Positions 36,751 to 49,920 of a stretch of DNA of 64,000 bases are shown one piece after another (the first letter of the stretch is position 1; the number at the start of each line of letters is the position of its first letter). Below the pieces are notes generated by a model. The model did no database searches. It was not told where the DNA came from and saw nothing but the letters and a program-made list of their open reading frames with translations. The DNA comes from Druceiella hillmani. Its lineage: Eukaryota; Arthropoda; Insecta; Lepidoptera; Hepialidae. Both the position numbers and the translations under genes were made by a program. The stretch is from positions 23,615,501 to 23,679,500 of the forward strand of contig JAYKKI010000015.1 of NCBI GenBank assembly GCA_039881145.1, written 5' to 3'.

Positions 36751-36880
36751 TTCCCGAACGTTCCAGACTATTTCCATATATTCCATAACATTCCAGAATA
36801 TTCGGGGATGTTCCGGAATGTTGAGGAATGTTCTCGAACACTCCCGACTGTTCTGGACTGTTCTAGCAATTTCTAGAGGG
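36751..36880. promoter_or_regulatory. Phased heat-shock-element (HSF site) array
   Basis: Thirteen consecutive 10-bp units have TTC in positions 1-3 in 10 of the 13, starting at 36751, 36761, 36781, 36791, 36801, 36811, 36831, 36851, 36861 and 36871. GA(A) occupies positions 6-8 in most units, for example TTCCCGAACG, TTCCAGAATA, TTCCGGAATG and TTCTCGAACA. Positions 4-5 and 9-10 vary. That is the TTCnnGAAnn pattern bound by heat shock factor trimers. Two weaker units may extend the array to 36731. It lies upstream of a TATA box in the Helitron derivative. A simple 10-bp satellite is the alternative, but conservation limited to HSF-contact positions argues against it. Confidence 0.8.
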
Positions 36881-37010
36881 CGAAACTTCCAGCCCTTAAG
36901 ATGGGGAATAGAGGGCTACCACACCATATAACTCTCTTGATCGTACCGGGTACCATTTCTAAGTTTTAGCGGCACTCACATCGTACACTTATTTTTATAA
37001 TATATATTGA

Positions 37011-39837
37011 TTAAATACGTAATTACTGAACGTGTAAACATTTTACTCTACTGCAGCGTGTAAACATTTTACTGTATTCAGACTTTATTTTTTTTTTCTT
37101 TGCGTTACACAACGATAAACTGTCAAAGAAAAATTGCTTCTAACGAAAATTCTTTTGAACTAAACATCATTTATTTAACGTAAACAGTAAGGAAAAAATT
37201 GAATTATAAATTTAAAAATTTACGTTGTATAAAGTTACATGTTTTGAACTTAATTAACTCATGAAAAATTATAGTGAAAATCTTCGATCTATCCAGTCAT
37301 ATTTTTGCTTTCAATTTTCGTATGGGCAATTATTTAATACATAAAAAAATTAACGTAAAATGTATTCAAGTCGTTAAACCGATAAAATAGATTCAATTTA
37401 CCTTCTAATACTTTAAATTGGAAGTTCTGGCCTTAATATTATAGTTACTATTTTTCTTATTGCAAATAATTTTTTAAAAGCTGCTGGTATTTTTGAGATA
37501 AGTTTTTCATTGCACTATGCTAATGTTAAGTCGAATTACGAGTGAAAGAAAAATCTAATGAAAATATTTATTAATTCATGAAAATCAAATAAGTAATAGT
37601 AGTGTTACGCTATAAATTTTACAATCGCTACTCTTTCATCTCAATCTGATTTTTTTTTTTATTGTTAGGCAACGCGGAAAAGTGTATATTACCTATGAGT
37701 ATATGTAACGCAAGGAGTCTTACTAGATATATTAATATTAATGGTACTTGTCAGGGCAATGTTTTCTTTTTTTTCACATGATTTTAATTAAATTTTTATT
37801 TGAAATCTGTTCAAAAATAGTTTTTTTTCGTTTTAATTTTTAATTACTGAAAATAATTATTTATCTTTTTAAAGTTTAAGAGAAGTTGGTTTCCACACCA
37901 ATCAGAACAGATGGGACCTGCTTATTTTTGATACTCTCTTTTCTAATATATAGTATTTTCATAATGGCTAAAAATAATAATCAATTATTGTTTTGATGAA
38001 TTTTTTTTCTCAAACGTTCAGCTTTAAAGAGGGGAAATAATATAGAAAATTTTAGTTTCATTACCTCGATGATTATTATACGCATGCGAAAGATCCCTAA
38101 TGTCCAATGATGGTATATTTTGAAAGATCAGAAACAGAAATATTCTATCGGCAAAACAACGAATTTTGGTAATACGGTATGTACTTTGTGAGAAAGCTTT
38201 TCATGCATTGATTCAATGACATTAAGTTTATATCTCAGCCAAATTCTAGCATAAGTGCACGATTCGAGTAGTTTTTTGTGCTAGATGCATTTTCTGTTCT
38301 CACGCTTGGATATGGTATGCAACTACGTCCTTATATAAAATAGTTTATAAATTTATTAAACATATGAAACTACATAATTTATTAATGAACTTAATTATTT
38401 TTATTAACTATTTTCCGAGTTTCATCCTAGGTATGTTAGAGTATGATATTTTCTCCGATGATTCAGTCCTAAACATTAAGTTAGAAACTAATAAACATGC
38501 TAAATTTTTTTTTATTTGTACGTATAATTAATACAATAATTTTTTAATTATATGAGTTTCATCGTTATTTATAATTTGCCGTCAACTTGTATGGGCAGAT
38601 ATTATTTCTGTTATGCATACATTTTAAGTTTTTAACTGAAAAAGTATTAATTTCGACCTTAAGATGGTATTTCTCTGTACATTTTCATTTTCTTAAAACT
38701 TATGACAGGAAGCAAAGTAGATTATAGTCGAAGGGCTAAACTTCCGGTAAGGAGCACAGTTTATTCAAATGAAAGTATTTTTTCACGCATCAGTCTTGGA
38801 ACTTGGTAGTTCCACGCACACGTCAACTCTTTTGCAAAGTTGAACGAGTGTCTGTGATAAACCACTAGAACATTTCCCCTTTTTTCTCCTAAGATGAAAT
38901 TATTTTTAGTTGGTAGTTTTCTAAGATAACGTAAACTTAACTTAGGACATATCTCAAAACGCTTTCTAATTTTTCTAAATTTAATGTAGCAGATCGGATT
39001 ATTTTGATTGGGTTATAGGAGATATCAAGATTTTCTTCTTTTCATCCTTGTAACCAAAACCTGGCTGTGTCACAGTAGGGTACACTTTCATTTATAATTG
39101 TGCATGTATTGTGTGTTACTACACTCGTCTTTTGCTTAAATGCATTGTAGAAAGCAAAGGGAATATCAATGAATCGAATGATATATTCATATATTACAGG
39201 AATTTTTTGAGAAGTTGCTCTAATAATCCAGAAATTGTTAGAAGAAAGTTTTATTTGTAGACAACCTGATAAATATATCATGATACAATGAGATTTTTCA
39301 TATTCAGTTTTATTATTTACCAAATTATTCGAATAAATCAATTAAATAAAACTATTTAGTGGATCTTTAAAATACCATTACACGGAGAGCTCTTATTCGG
39401 ATCTATTAATTTCATATCCTCTACTTAAAAGATAAATAATAAAAATTGCTGAATGTGTGATGTAAAAAAATATTTAGTTTTTGAAATTTATGATATATTA
39501 ACACTTAGGAAATACATATTAGACAATTCATTTGTGTGGAAATATTATAATATTTGTAAATAAATTAAAATAAAGTCCATGTATTTTTAAAATTTATATA
39601 TAGATAAATGTTTGCGGAATTCTCTTAATTCGTATTTTACTCGTATCTAACAGATTAACTTTTTTTTACTTTTTTTTAATAATGCTCAAATCTAATTTTA
39701 ATTCTTTTGAACAACCATATTTCCGATCAAAACTTTAAAATTTGTTTAGCAGGTTATCACATACCGATTGTTCGCGTTTATTACTTTTATAAATTAAAAT
39801 ATATTATTACCAATATTTGTACATTTTATTTCTTTTT
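37011..39837. other. AT-rich stretch, no supported gene
   Basis: A short direct repeat 'cgtgtaaacattttact' occurs at about 37029 and 37057. The 99-codon frame 39042-39341 (-) has no recognisable motif. Nothing else was seen. Confidence 0.5.
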
Positions 39838-40210
39838 ATGGTTCCGTATTTTAAAAGGAAAAAAGGAAACCTAGGATCATTTCATTGTCCATCTATCTGT
39901 CTATATTTCTATCGAAACCCTTTTTCATTGGAACGAATGGAAGTATAAAGTTAAAATCAATGTCAAATACGTAGTTATACGATCCCTTGGAGCTATAAAA
40001 GCTTTAAGAAGCTGTAAAACTTTCACAAAATCCAGGTACTAAGTGAACGCAATACAAAAGACTAAAAATACAACCATTCTGGCCGCATATCTTGACACTT
40101 GCAAATAAATAAAAAACTATAGGGTATTTCCCATTGACCAACAATCACAAAATTTGGCAGAAAGCAAGTCTCTGAGCACAAGTAAAGGAAAAATCCGAAA
40201 ATTGTTAATT
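39838..40210 (+). repeat. 'ggttccgta' dispersed insect repeat
   Basis: Starts with 'tggttccgtattttaaaagg' followed by 'ggatcatttcattgtcc' and the pyrimidine run 'atctatctgtctat'. It ends with 'tagggtatttcccattgacc', 'aaatttggcagaaag' and 'agtaaaggaaaaatccgaaa'. From memory this series is a very common interspersed repeat in several insect orders. No frame is conserved here. Confidence 0.65.
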
Positions 40211-41099
40211 TATAGTTATATTACATAAAAACATTTGTTTTAAATGTATGCCTGTCTAGGAAATATATTTTTATTCCAAAAAATTAAAATTTTGTAAATG
40301 GTTTAATAGGAATGTTATGGTACCATTAAATATCTATAAATGCCTAAATGTGTCCAGAATCCTCATAGTGCGAATCTACTCGTACGTAACACATTTTTTG
40401 TTATAAATTGCGTAATATTTTACAATCTATAGTGTTATTATGTTTACAATCCTGTTATCGTGATTGGTTACAAAAAAAATTAGTTATAAATTTACTATGT
40501 GTAAATACCTATTTATCTTTCTAATTTTTTTATATGTTTTTATAAATTAATATAACCTAAATGTAATTAACCATATAAATATTTTTGTTATCTTCTATTC
40601 CTCAAAAACGGTGATATTTACAATCATTGCTAAAGTTTTCCTAGAAATTTTAAGCAATCTTCTAGCAAGTTTTTTTTTTATGATATTAACTAAATAATTA
40701 CTCTTATCAATCATTTATTTCTATCTCAGCGAATCTCACTATACATTCACAGAAGTGTCGGAAATGATCTGAAATATTTTAAAATGGAGAATCGTTCAAC
40801 TTTAGATATTGTATCCCCATTTTTAACTCTGTGGTTCTTTTAATTTTAGCTGAAAAGTGTCAACACTATGGTAATAATCATTTACATATATGTAATATTG
40901 CAGTCAGAGCAATTTGCAATTTTCACATTATTTCTAATTATCTCATTTATTTCGTGTTCTGAAGTTGTTTTCCGTTGCATGTCCGCATCCTTTCTTTCAC
41001 TGATCTTAAATGAATCATCCAGATAGGCTGAAATATTCACTGGTCATTTCTAAATGTATTGAATCTTAATTTTACAAAGGATTTCCTTGATTTTCTTAA
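40211..41099. other. No recognisable content
   Basis: AT-rich unique sequence without frames above 60 codons. Confidence 0.5.
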
Positions 41100-42330
41100 A
41101 TTGTAAATTCGAACTTTGCAAAATTAATATAGTAAAAGTTTACCTAGTAAATTGTATTTTATATTACTTATAATAAATTATTATTGAAAAAAATAAACTA
41201 AAAAGAAGGAAATAAGATGCAATAAGAAAGTGAAAAACTTTTTTTCTCCAGAAATGCAAATTTTGAGGAATGAAAAAAACATTTATCTATAATTTAAAAC
41301 GAGTATGTTCCAGTGCGATAGTGAAAGGAACGTCTTAAATCAAAATGAGGAAGTTGTATTGAATACGAGTATATAATTTTGCATTGTTAATTATTGCATT
41401 ACATGGAAACGGATTTCTGTTAAAAGAAAACTAAATAACAATGTCACATTCTCTTCGGACAAAATTATCCTTTTTCGTAACGATTCAATAAGTATTGCCA
41501 TTAGTTTTAAAATAAGTTTTCGACACAGGCAAACGAATTTTAATTTTTGATTTTATTTGTGGTATGTAAAAATGAAGATAAGTCAAAAACATCAATCAGT
41601 GGTATATAACCAAAACCTTCAATATGAATAAAAATTAGTTACAATATCTAAAAAGACGTTAACATAAAAGTATTAAAATAATTAGGAATACGAAGTAACT
41701 AATCAAACGTACTCTCAATTGACGAGAGCAATTGTTAGAAATATGTTGTTATCACGTACCCATAGTTCCAATTAGCTTATAATTTTTTTTCAATTCTCTA
41801 TTTGTTATGCTACGATCACAAAGGCCAAGACAGATATTTTCTATTGAATATTTCTTTATTTTAAACAAAACTAAATACGGTATTAATATTCGTAAAACAA
41901 GTCACAAATAAGTAAGTAGAATTTTGTCTTATAATGAAAATTGGTGGATTTTTGGTAAAAACAGCGATCGACATACTAGAAAAAAATTAAGGAAATGGAG
42001 TACGGCGTTGAAACACTTAAAATGTTATCGCCTGTTAGTATAGTCCATAATTGAAAAAAGTGAGCTCGTTATTTTTTCTTCCGTATTTTCTTATATTTAC
42101 CCTACATAGCTTCAATAAAAAAACAATAGTACTATACAATCAAGTGAATGAGAAAATTTTTAATTCGATTATTTTGCTACAATAATAATTTAAAAATGAG
42201 AGAAAATTTTTTTTTTATTTAAGTGTTGTCAAATGATTAAATTTCACTAACTCATCAACTTTTGATTATTCTGAAGAAGAGAAAAAAGTTTTATCTTTAT
42301 TGGAAAAAATGCGAAGAATAAAATATAGCT
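41100..42330 (-). repeat. Dispersed repeat B, copy 2
   Basis: Inverted relative to 2780-4030 and collinear over its length, with indels. Neither copy retains an open frame shared with the other. Confidence 0.75.
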
Positions 42331-43686
42331 CGCTTTTTGATCCGATTGAACAATAATATTTATTTTATATTTTAATTCTTATTTACATTGATTAAGTAAT
42401 AGATAACATTGTAAAAGATTTTAAAAGTTGTGATAAAGTCATCTGGTCATAAAATTAGCAAAATTGCAAGATATGAATATTACTTAAGTTAGTTTTAAAC
42501 CAAGGAATCAAAGCTGAAATAATAAAGTTAGAAATTACAGTTTCGACGCAAGTTTTTTCTAAATTTTTATTCGTTTTCGTATTCCGTATACGTTTTTTTT
42601 ATCTTTCTGTATTGCCCGGTTATAATTTAATTTCCCCTTATTTTTATGTTTCCCCTTATGTTACATTTTATTGTAACTACGCCGTCCGTTATCCTTGTTT
42701 GCCGAATTTATTATATTTTTTTCTTTTACGTAGAGTAATCTGTTTGTACATTTACACTTCATTTAACAATTTTTCCCCCGGTTACAACATTTAAAGTGAA
42801 TCCAAGTGCGTAGTTATTGGAATGAATATATTTCCATGATCCGTTGTTTTTAATAAAATGGATTTTTCTTTATTTTTCATTTTTTCTTTTAAGATCTTAA
42901 ACTAACTTTCCTACCTTCACTTCCTTGTCTTTTTCTTTGTTCCTCACGAACTGTCTTCCCGGTTGGCTATGTAGCACATTTGAAGTAAGATACTTGAATT
43001 AAAATAATTCTTGGACAGAAGCGGGGTTTTCGGATGATATTTATTGAACTTGTTCGTAATTGTGGTAAGAATTAATTTATTTTTTATTGTTTTATTATAA
43101 TTTAATCGGTCCATGTGAAAGAGTTATCAATGAAAACTTGGTAGGATAAGTATGGAATAGCAGCTATGGCTCTTTTCTGGCCAGTTTGTTATGCGTCATG
43201 CACGAAAACTACAATATGGGCAACATTTTACGAAAAAAATTAAATCTTTGTAATATTACTATTATTTGTTCAGAGATTCACGTCGTAATGACAACATTTT
43301 TGTTAAAGAATATATTTTTGGTGTTTATCGTAGTATTTGCGATATTTATTATGTTATAAAATACAAAATAACAAATAAGTTGTTCTGTTTCGATTTATTT
43401 GGTGCAGATATCTCTGTGGGATAATCAACCTTTACCTGTTTACGTCCACTTTTGTACTATAACTACTGACTCACAGGCAAGAAATAAATACACAATATAT
43501 TATTAATTATTAGAATTTTATTAATTATACAAATTACACATAATTTTTTTGGAAATTATTACAAGAGATAACAATTTTGCGTTGAATATAAATAATCTAA
43601 AACAAATAACTAAAATATGCACTTTTTTACATATTAACAAGGTATAAAAAATATTTTTAAACTTTAGGGTGTTAAGAAAAAAAATG
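42331..43686. other. No recognisable gene
   Basis: The frame 42612-42794 (+) is low-complexity and aromatic-rich with no motif. This stretch flanks the 3' end of the piggyBac relic, but no terminal inverted repeat was found in it. Confidence 0.5.
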
Positions 43687-45490
43687 TCATAAGCTTAATT
43701 TACATAAAAAATATGTGCAATCTGGGTAGAATTGTTTGGCACATTGTAGGCAAATATGACTTTTGCATGAATAATACCTTTATGTTGTCTTGCGATTTAA
43801 TTTTGGTGGCCAATAATAATATGTTTTTATAGTTTTTTCGTCATCATTTTGAGATTAGGGTCGATCAGGCATGATAGTTCCTAATGATCTTGACAAACTC
43901 ATTTTAGTTCCCGTGGCAACCTAATATTATGTACTCTTCTCTGCATTTGCTGTAAATCTAATGCGGATGCAAATTCTTCACAAAAGATCCAAAGCCTTTC
44001 TAATTAGGATGATGAATAAAGAATAATTTCTAATTAGGATGATGAATAATATATAAAAAGGAATGCATTGACGTTATTAATATCTAATACGCACTAAAAT
44101 GTACTCAAAATCCAACATTTTATTCGAGGCTACTTGTGTAAATTTCACATTTCTTATCCATGTCATCAACTACGTTTTTTGTAGAATTACAATGTGCTAT
44201 ATTTTCTGGTTTACCAGTGCGTTCAATGGTTTCTTCACTGTGATAAATTGATGATGCTAAGATGACTGCCTAAAGTTTCTTAAGAACATGAAAAACCAGT
44301 GTTGTTCACTTGCAAAACCATATAACATTGTACCTTCCTTCCTCTCCTTTGAGTGAAGAAATGGATTGGGTATTACTTTTTTATTCTTCCGAAATGAACC
44401 AACCCATGTCAATCTCATCTCTTTCAAACAATCAATTAGTGCTATGGATGTGTAGCAGTTATCACATGTTTTATTCCGGTTGCTGTTATTCAACGCCTTT
44501 GTTAGCCACACTTTGAGCACACGTACCACACTTTGAACAGAAATCATGAGTTTCTTTTCCTTTTCAGGTAAGCCTTTGCCGTGTGACCCTTTTGCTGAAT
44601 AAGCATAACTTTTGTTCAAATAACCATTTGCTGCATCACACAAACACGTTATCTTCAGTCCAAACTTGTATAGTTTATTGGGCATATAAATCATCAAACA
44701 TGATCATACTCTAAACACCACAAGCATTTCATCAATGGTAACACAATCTGATATATAACACACAGCTTGACAATTACGAACAAATTTGTCGAATATAAAT
44801 GACACGGCTTCTAAATTATCAGTTTGCTTTTTTATTGTGAAATTAGCAAGGTTTTAAAATCGCAGGTAATAAAAATATAATCTTCGATAAAACGCATCTA
44901 AATACATCTCGTGCTGTAGATTTCTGGCAAAAAATAATCAGCATTTGAAAGATTTAATTTGAAGGCCACACTATATGTAGGAAGTTGTCAAAACTCGAAC
45001 TTTTACCAGATCAAAATCCCGTAATTTTGATTTATTTTCTTTGTCAAATTTCAATCTGTATTGTGTTGTTTACGTTAGTCCTCCGTAATACTTCATGCAA
45101 AATATTATTAACAAAACACCGTTTCCCAATGGAATACACGTAATTTTCACACAGTTATAGATTGTGGCATTATAAGTTAAGGATTTTACACTGCTCTGTT
45201 TGGAAAAGTGCTTACCCATTTGTACCTATTTTTTCCCGAATATGTCTGCAAATTGGATACAAGACCCTCGTCTTCATTCATCTACTCTTCTTGACGCACA
45301 TCTTCTGAATCGGAGACGTCTTTATTATGTGGCTATTAATATCACTCTTTTGAGGTATGAAGATATCTCCAATATCATCTGTTTCTAAGTCACTAGAAAT
45401 TTCTAACCATGACGTGATCGTATCGTAAAAATTACTGCTGGTAGTTACAATTACCCTTCTAAATTTAGCCCTACCTCCTAAACTCACCAT
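43687..45490 (-). pseudogene. piggyBac-family transposase, near full length but broken
   Basis: Read on the minus strand from ATG at 45490: an acidic N-terminus (ETDDIGDIFIPQ), then KNRYKWVSTFPNRAV near 45230 and EVLRRTN near 45090. Next come SFIFDKFVRNCQA and VTIDEMLVVFR (first catalytic Asp), then an open frame 44697-44257 with NKLYKFGLKI and TCDNCYTSIAL (second Asp at residue 79 of this piece) and RLTWVGSFRKNKKVIP. A frameshift leads to YHSEETIERTGKPENIAH and VVDDMDKKCEIYTSS (third Asp). The C-terminal Cys-rich zinc domain YSCKSHICLQCAKQFYPDC ends at 43687. Length fits the family, and all three catalytic aspartates remain, yet several stops and frameshifts exist. A 30-bp tandem duplication (about 44010-44060) lies in the C-terminal part. 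piggyBac elements insert at TTAA; I could not identify the ends. Confidence 0.9.
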
Positions 45491-46908
45491 ATTTAACTTT
45501 TAAAATTGTTTTTCGTTTATTACTAGGTGTACTAGGAATCTTAATTTGGCTTTATTATGGTGATTCTGCAAAAAACATATAAAAATGTAGAGAATAAAAT
45601 AAATATATACATAATATATATAAAGCTAATAAAGTAAACACTGACGTGCGATCTCACAGGCCGCTTTAGAATTTGAAATTAATATTACTTACTGAATTTG
45701 ATCCCGTCAACGCCAGCACCACTCACGATGACGTTTACGCAACTAAACTTGAAGCTACCTAGAATCTTAATGTATCCCGCAAGGGAAAAGGGGGAATTTC
45801 GACGAATTGTGACTGTCAATAATTAAAGGTTAATAGAGGTATCAGTGCAACATAAGTCTTAAGAAATTTATTACCTTATTGTTGTATTGGCTTTGACAGA
45901 TTACAAATTTTTAAAGGTGTTTTTGGCTAGATTTCATAAAATATATTGTGAGGTATGAACATTACTACAGTAACTCATTTTAAACTACAGTAGGCAAGGC
46001 GCCGTCACACATTTTTAAAGAAATTCCTCTTTATGTACAAAATTGGCCCAAGGACGAATCAGCGCTATGTAAGTATTCTTTTAGTTTCTAAGGAACATAT
46101 CAAACGACTAGAAGTTGTCGATATGTTGCTCAGAAAAAATACGATATATCTACGTACAATACGATATATCTAAAACAGTATTTTACAGTAGAGCTAATTG
46201 AAGTTTTAAACGCTTATTGACAAAGAGGTCAAAGAGTTATGAATACTTTGTTCACATTATATAAGAGGTATGAAGACTTTATTCACATTACATAAGTATT
46301 TGAATAGTTTACAATGGTATAGGAGCTAATTTGCTATTGTAATATTTTCAACAAAAAACTCTTAGTTAATCGTTTGTACTTTTAATTAGATATTTGTAAA
46401 GAAAATAAGTCATACATGTCAATTTATATTTTGAAAGGAAATTCTAATAATAATTAAGGGTTTCAGAAAATTAAAGGTATTAAATATATGAAAATATTCA
46501 GGTTGTATTATTACGAAGAATAGCATAATATACTATTAGAAAAAAAGCTAGTTTGGCACTTAACTTTTTTTAAACTAAGTCCTTTTTACGGAAGGCAATA
46601 CTAATCGTTACTATGACACAACGTTTTTACTATAGTTAATACTCTATTAAGTTAATAATGGTTTTTTCATATTTTTGTGTTTAACACTCTTAATGTTTTG
46701 GTTGAGGGGAGAGGAGAAGGAAACAACATTTGCTGATATTTCTAAGAATATCTTTAAAGCTAACTCATATTATTTTAGAAAAACATAGTTTTAAAATAAA
46801 CGAATTTGAAAAGATATTTAAATACCTAATTTGTTCCATTTAAAATTTCAATTAGATTATTTTTTAATATTAATTATTGAAGTATGTGTAGGTTAGCAGT
46901 GTAGGTTA
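45491..46908. other. No recognisable gene
   Basis: AT-rich. 45630-45810 is locally richer in GC with no frame. 'acgatatatctac' is repeated twice at 46141-46175. The piggyBac 5' end should lie near the start of this stretch, but no inverted terminus was seen. Confidence 0.45.
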
Positions 46909-47085
<177 letters not shown>

Positions 47086-47130
47086 CACCCAACCAAATTT
47101 GGTGTTTATTAGAAAAACATTGAATCAAAT

Positions 47131-47285
47131 GCTGTGGTGTGCACCACAGGGATTCGGGTTCGAATCCCGGGCGCTCGGCGAGCGGGGCTGGATTGGTGTT
47201 ATGGTTGCCTGTAAGAGATTACTCTAGTAGCAATAGGTTCACCATATGTACCAATTAGATACAAACAATAAATAAATAAAATAAA
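47131..47285 (+). repeat. tRNA-derived SINE fragment
   Basis: A short hairpin (CTGTGGTG/CACCACAG, 47132-47149) is followed by a tRNA T-arm with a consensus box B, GGTTCGAATCC (47157-47167). A GC-rich body then ends in repeated 'aataaat' at 47268-47287. This layout of a Pol III box followed by a tRNA-unrelated body and an A-rich simple tail is that of a SINE. The A box is missing, so the 5' part is truncated. It sits directly after a long microsatellite. Confidence 0.6.
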
Positions 47286-48261
47286 TATTCTAATATTTAT
47301 TTTAAATTATTATTTAGTTCAATTATTCAACCGAATAATAAAATATAAAGTTAATAATGGACAGAATTTATTAATATTTTAAATGTAGCAGAATGCGAAT
47401 ATTTTAATTTGGGGTTTTAAGCATATGTATAATTAGAAAATGTTTTAATTTATTAAACACGTTAGTACAAAACACATACAAAAATACAATTTTATATATC
47501 GAATTGTTTTTAATTAATTTGTAAACAAAGATAGAAACAGTTTAAAACAATAACATATTCATCGTCCACTCATAAAGACACGGCGAATTGTTTTACCATT
47601 TAGTTTTCACATACGAAAGCTCATTACAGTGTTTAGTCCACGACTACGTTCAATTTTTTTATAGTCATAAAATGAGTAAACAGTTGTGATTTATCACTTT
47701 ACTGCTTGAACGGGAATGAACTGAATATGCTATTACACGACAGAGCGGCCTCTTGTAAAACTTCATCATTCATTTCCATCAAAAGAGGATAAAATTAAAT
47801 TTACATATTAATTATTTCTTGTGCTTCAAAATGCTTATATATCAGGTATTGTTTCTGTTAAAATGTTTGTTATTCTTCGATATTAATTGAAATTAAAAAT
47901 TTTAATTCAATTTTCGAATAATTACAAGTTTTACTTTTACTTGAATGAAACTATACTAAACCTTTTGTTCAAGTTCTAGACCTATATTTTCTAAAAACTG
48001 AGTTCACAATCAACATTTTTTTACTCATTACATTTTACCGGTTTAGCCCCCTTTCGTCTACCATGATGGCAATTCAAATTTTGTCCGTTTATTTAACATA
48101 TTACCGTATTATTAGTATAATATAGCTAAGCTACAGAGTTACGGTAATAATACAGGAATATGCTAATAAAAGCGACAAAAGTGGAAAAATAACACCGTTT
48201 TTCAACTTTACTTGTTCTGTTAGCGTATACGGGAATACGCTAATAAAACGGGCAAACGTTA
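47286..48261. other. No recognisable gene
   Basis: Near 48152 and 48232 a 30-bp imperfect direct repeat ('gaatatgctaataaaa' / 'gaatacgctaataaaa') precedes the next microsatellite. Nothing else was found. Confidence 0.45.
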
Positions 48262-48266
48262 TATAT

Positions 48267-48340
<74 letters not shown>
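48262..48340. repeat. (AC)n(AT)n microsatellite
   Basis: About 25 bases of AC followed by about 50 bases of AT. It is flanked by short inverted sequences, 'atacgctaata' and 'ggtattagcgta'. Confidence 0.95.
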
Positions 48341-48342
<2 letters not shown>

Positions 48343-49835
48343 GGTATTAGCGTAGGATGATGATGCATAAAATATACGCTACATGACTAGGTGATCGAGA
48401 TAAAATATTTTTCAACTTAATATCTAATTTATTTTTAATATTACAAAATATACTAATATGCGGTTAAACTTCATTAACAATACAAGTATTATGGCCAGCT
48501 TTTTACCTAACTAAACAAATATTCCGGTTACCTAAATAAATTTTAAATAAAACATAATTATATTTTTATTATAATTATTCAAAACGGTTTGCCATTGAAG
48601 CATGGCTCCTTTCATACTTCTTAAAATAAACAGAATCAAGCAGAAAAACTAGGAAAGACAAAAGCATATGGTTTATTATTGCTAATATTAAAGTAAAGTT
48701 TGTCATATTTAACTTATTCTTACTTGCACCAAAGGTAATCGAAAATATAAAAAATAATCACAATAGTGAAACTGTGTCCCATATCAATATATAATAGATT
48801 TCTCGTTAAATGCTTCATATTGTGGCTAGGAAATCAGTATACTAGAATAAATTTCACTGAATAATTTACAAACTCCATGTTGGGTCAATACACGTAAATA
48901 ATTATATAACAAACATATTCTAAAATACAACCCTTAATAGGACACAGATAAGCTCATGTGGAGATAAATCTGTGATTTAAGCGTATCTAAACTTACGAGT
49001 ATCAGGCATTGCCTTCTATTAATAAGCAAAGCTAGCGTTGGTACACATTCTACATTCATTAAATTTACGAGTGTGGGAATAGCTGATCTGCAATTTTAAA
49101 TATGCTATCAGTTTCAGGCGACTAAATATCAAAGGAAACGTATTTTATTCTACGTATCTCGTTTCAATGGGTTTATCTGTATTCAGATATTTTCCCTCCC
49201 TATTGAGGTGCAATGGTAAATTATTTTTCTTTTTGTATTCAGCTTCTTTATTTTCCGTGATTTGTGAAATTATACTTTTATATAAAAATGTGAAATAATA
49301 TCGCTTTCATAAGGAAAGTGACCTTACGTTGAACTTACTGAAACATGTGATATTTTGGTTGAAAATGGAACAACAGCGAAAATATAGGTATTAATGGTTT
49401 GACAATAGTGTAGGTGCTTATGATGGTGGAAGCTGCAAAACTATTTTGTACCTATAGACTAGAATAGTACTATATGAATGTGTGTATCTTTTGAGCCTTT
49501 TTAAGCGTAGAAATATAATGTGTTATAAAATAATGAACGTTTGGTGTTTGCTACGTATGTTCCTTTACCTACAAATATTATTTTTCATTTTGCTTAGGTA
49601 CTTTATAAACGGAAGTCATATGATTTAATATTCATGTTTACACAATTATCAGTACGCTTTTCATATAACTCATTATAATGCCCATAACTTAAAGCTTCGG
49701 AACAGTAAATTTTATGTTCTGTGCTTAAAGCGTTAATTATCTACAGGATTCTTCTATTAAGTTTCCGAGTTATACTTTTAAACGTCTTCTTATTACATAG
49801 AAAGTACTATATATTATATTAGAAACAACGTACGG
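48341..49835. other. No recognisable gene
   Basis: AT-rich unique sequence with no frame above 60 codons. Confidence 0.5.
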
Positions 49836-49920
49836 GTTTTTTGTATGGTAATACATCATAAGATCATCATTCATTATCAGGATTTTTTGTATGGTATTAC
49901 ATCATATCATCTTCATTAGT
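49836..49920. repeat. Tandem duplication of about 45 bp
   Basis: 'ttttttgtatggtaatacat' at about 49838 recurs as 'ttttttgtatggtattacat' at about 49884, with similar following sequence. Confidence 0.7.

Larger units (their letters stand above)
36056..37010 (-). mobile_element. Short Helitron derivative with internal deletion
   Basis: On the minus strand the candidate begins with TC at 37010-37009, preceded by A. It ends with 'gcgaagccgag', 'taccgcag' and TTAG (36059-36056), followed by T. This fits a Helitron inserted between A and T, with the usual 3' CTAG changed by one base. Inside, in transcription order, are a heat-shock-element array, a CCAAT box and a TATA box, an untranslated stretch with no open frame, and then the helicase C-terminus (36425-36189). 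Nearly all of the Rep/helicase gene is deleted. The helicase fragment is certain; the exact ends are inferred, and I could not confirm the 3' hairpin. Confidence 0.6.

Noticed and set aside
36728..36931. 67-codon frame over the heat-shock-element array
   Set aside because: The apparent peptide repeats arise from the 10-bp DNA repeat; it lies on the strand opposite the Helitron.
44310..44516. Plus-strand 68-codon frame
   Set aside because: Shadow of the piggyBac transposase on the opposite strand.
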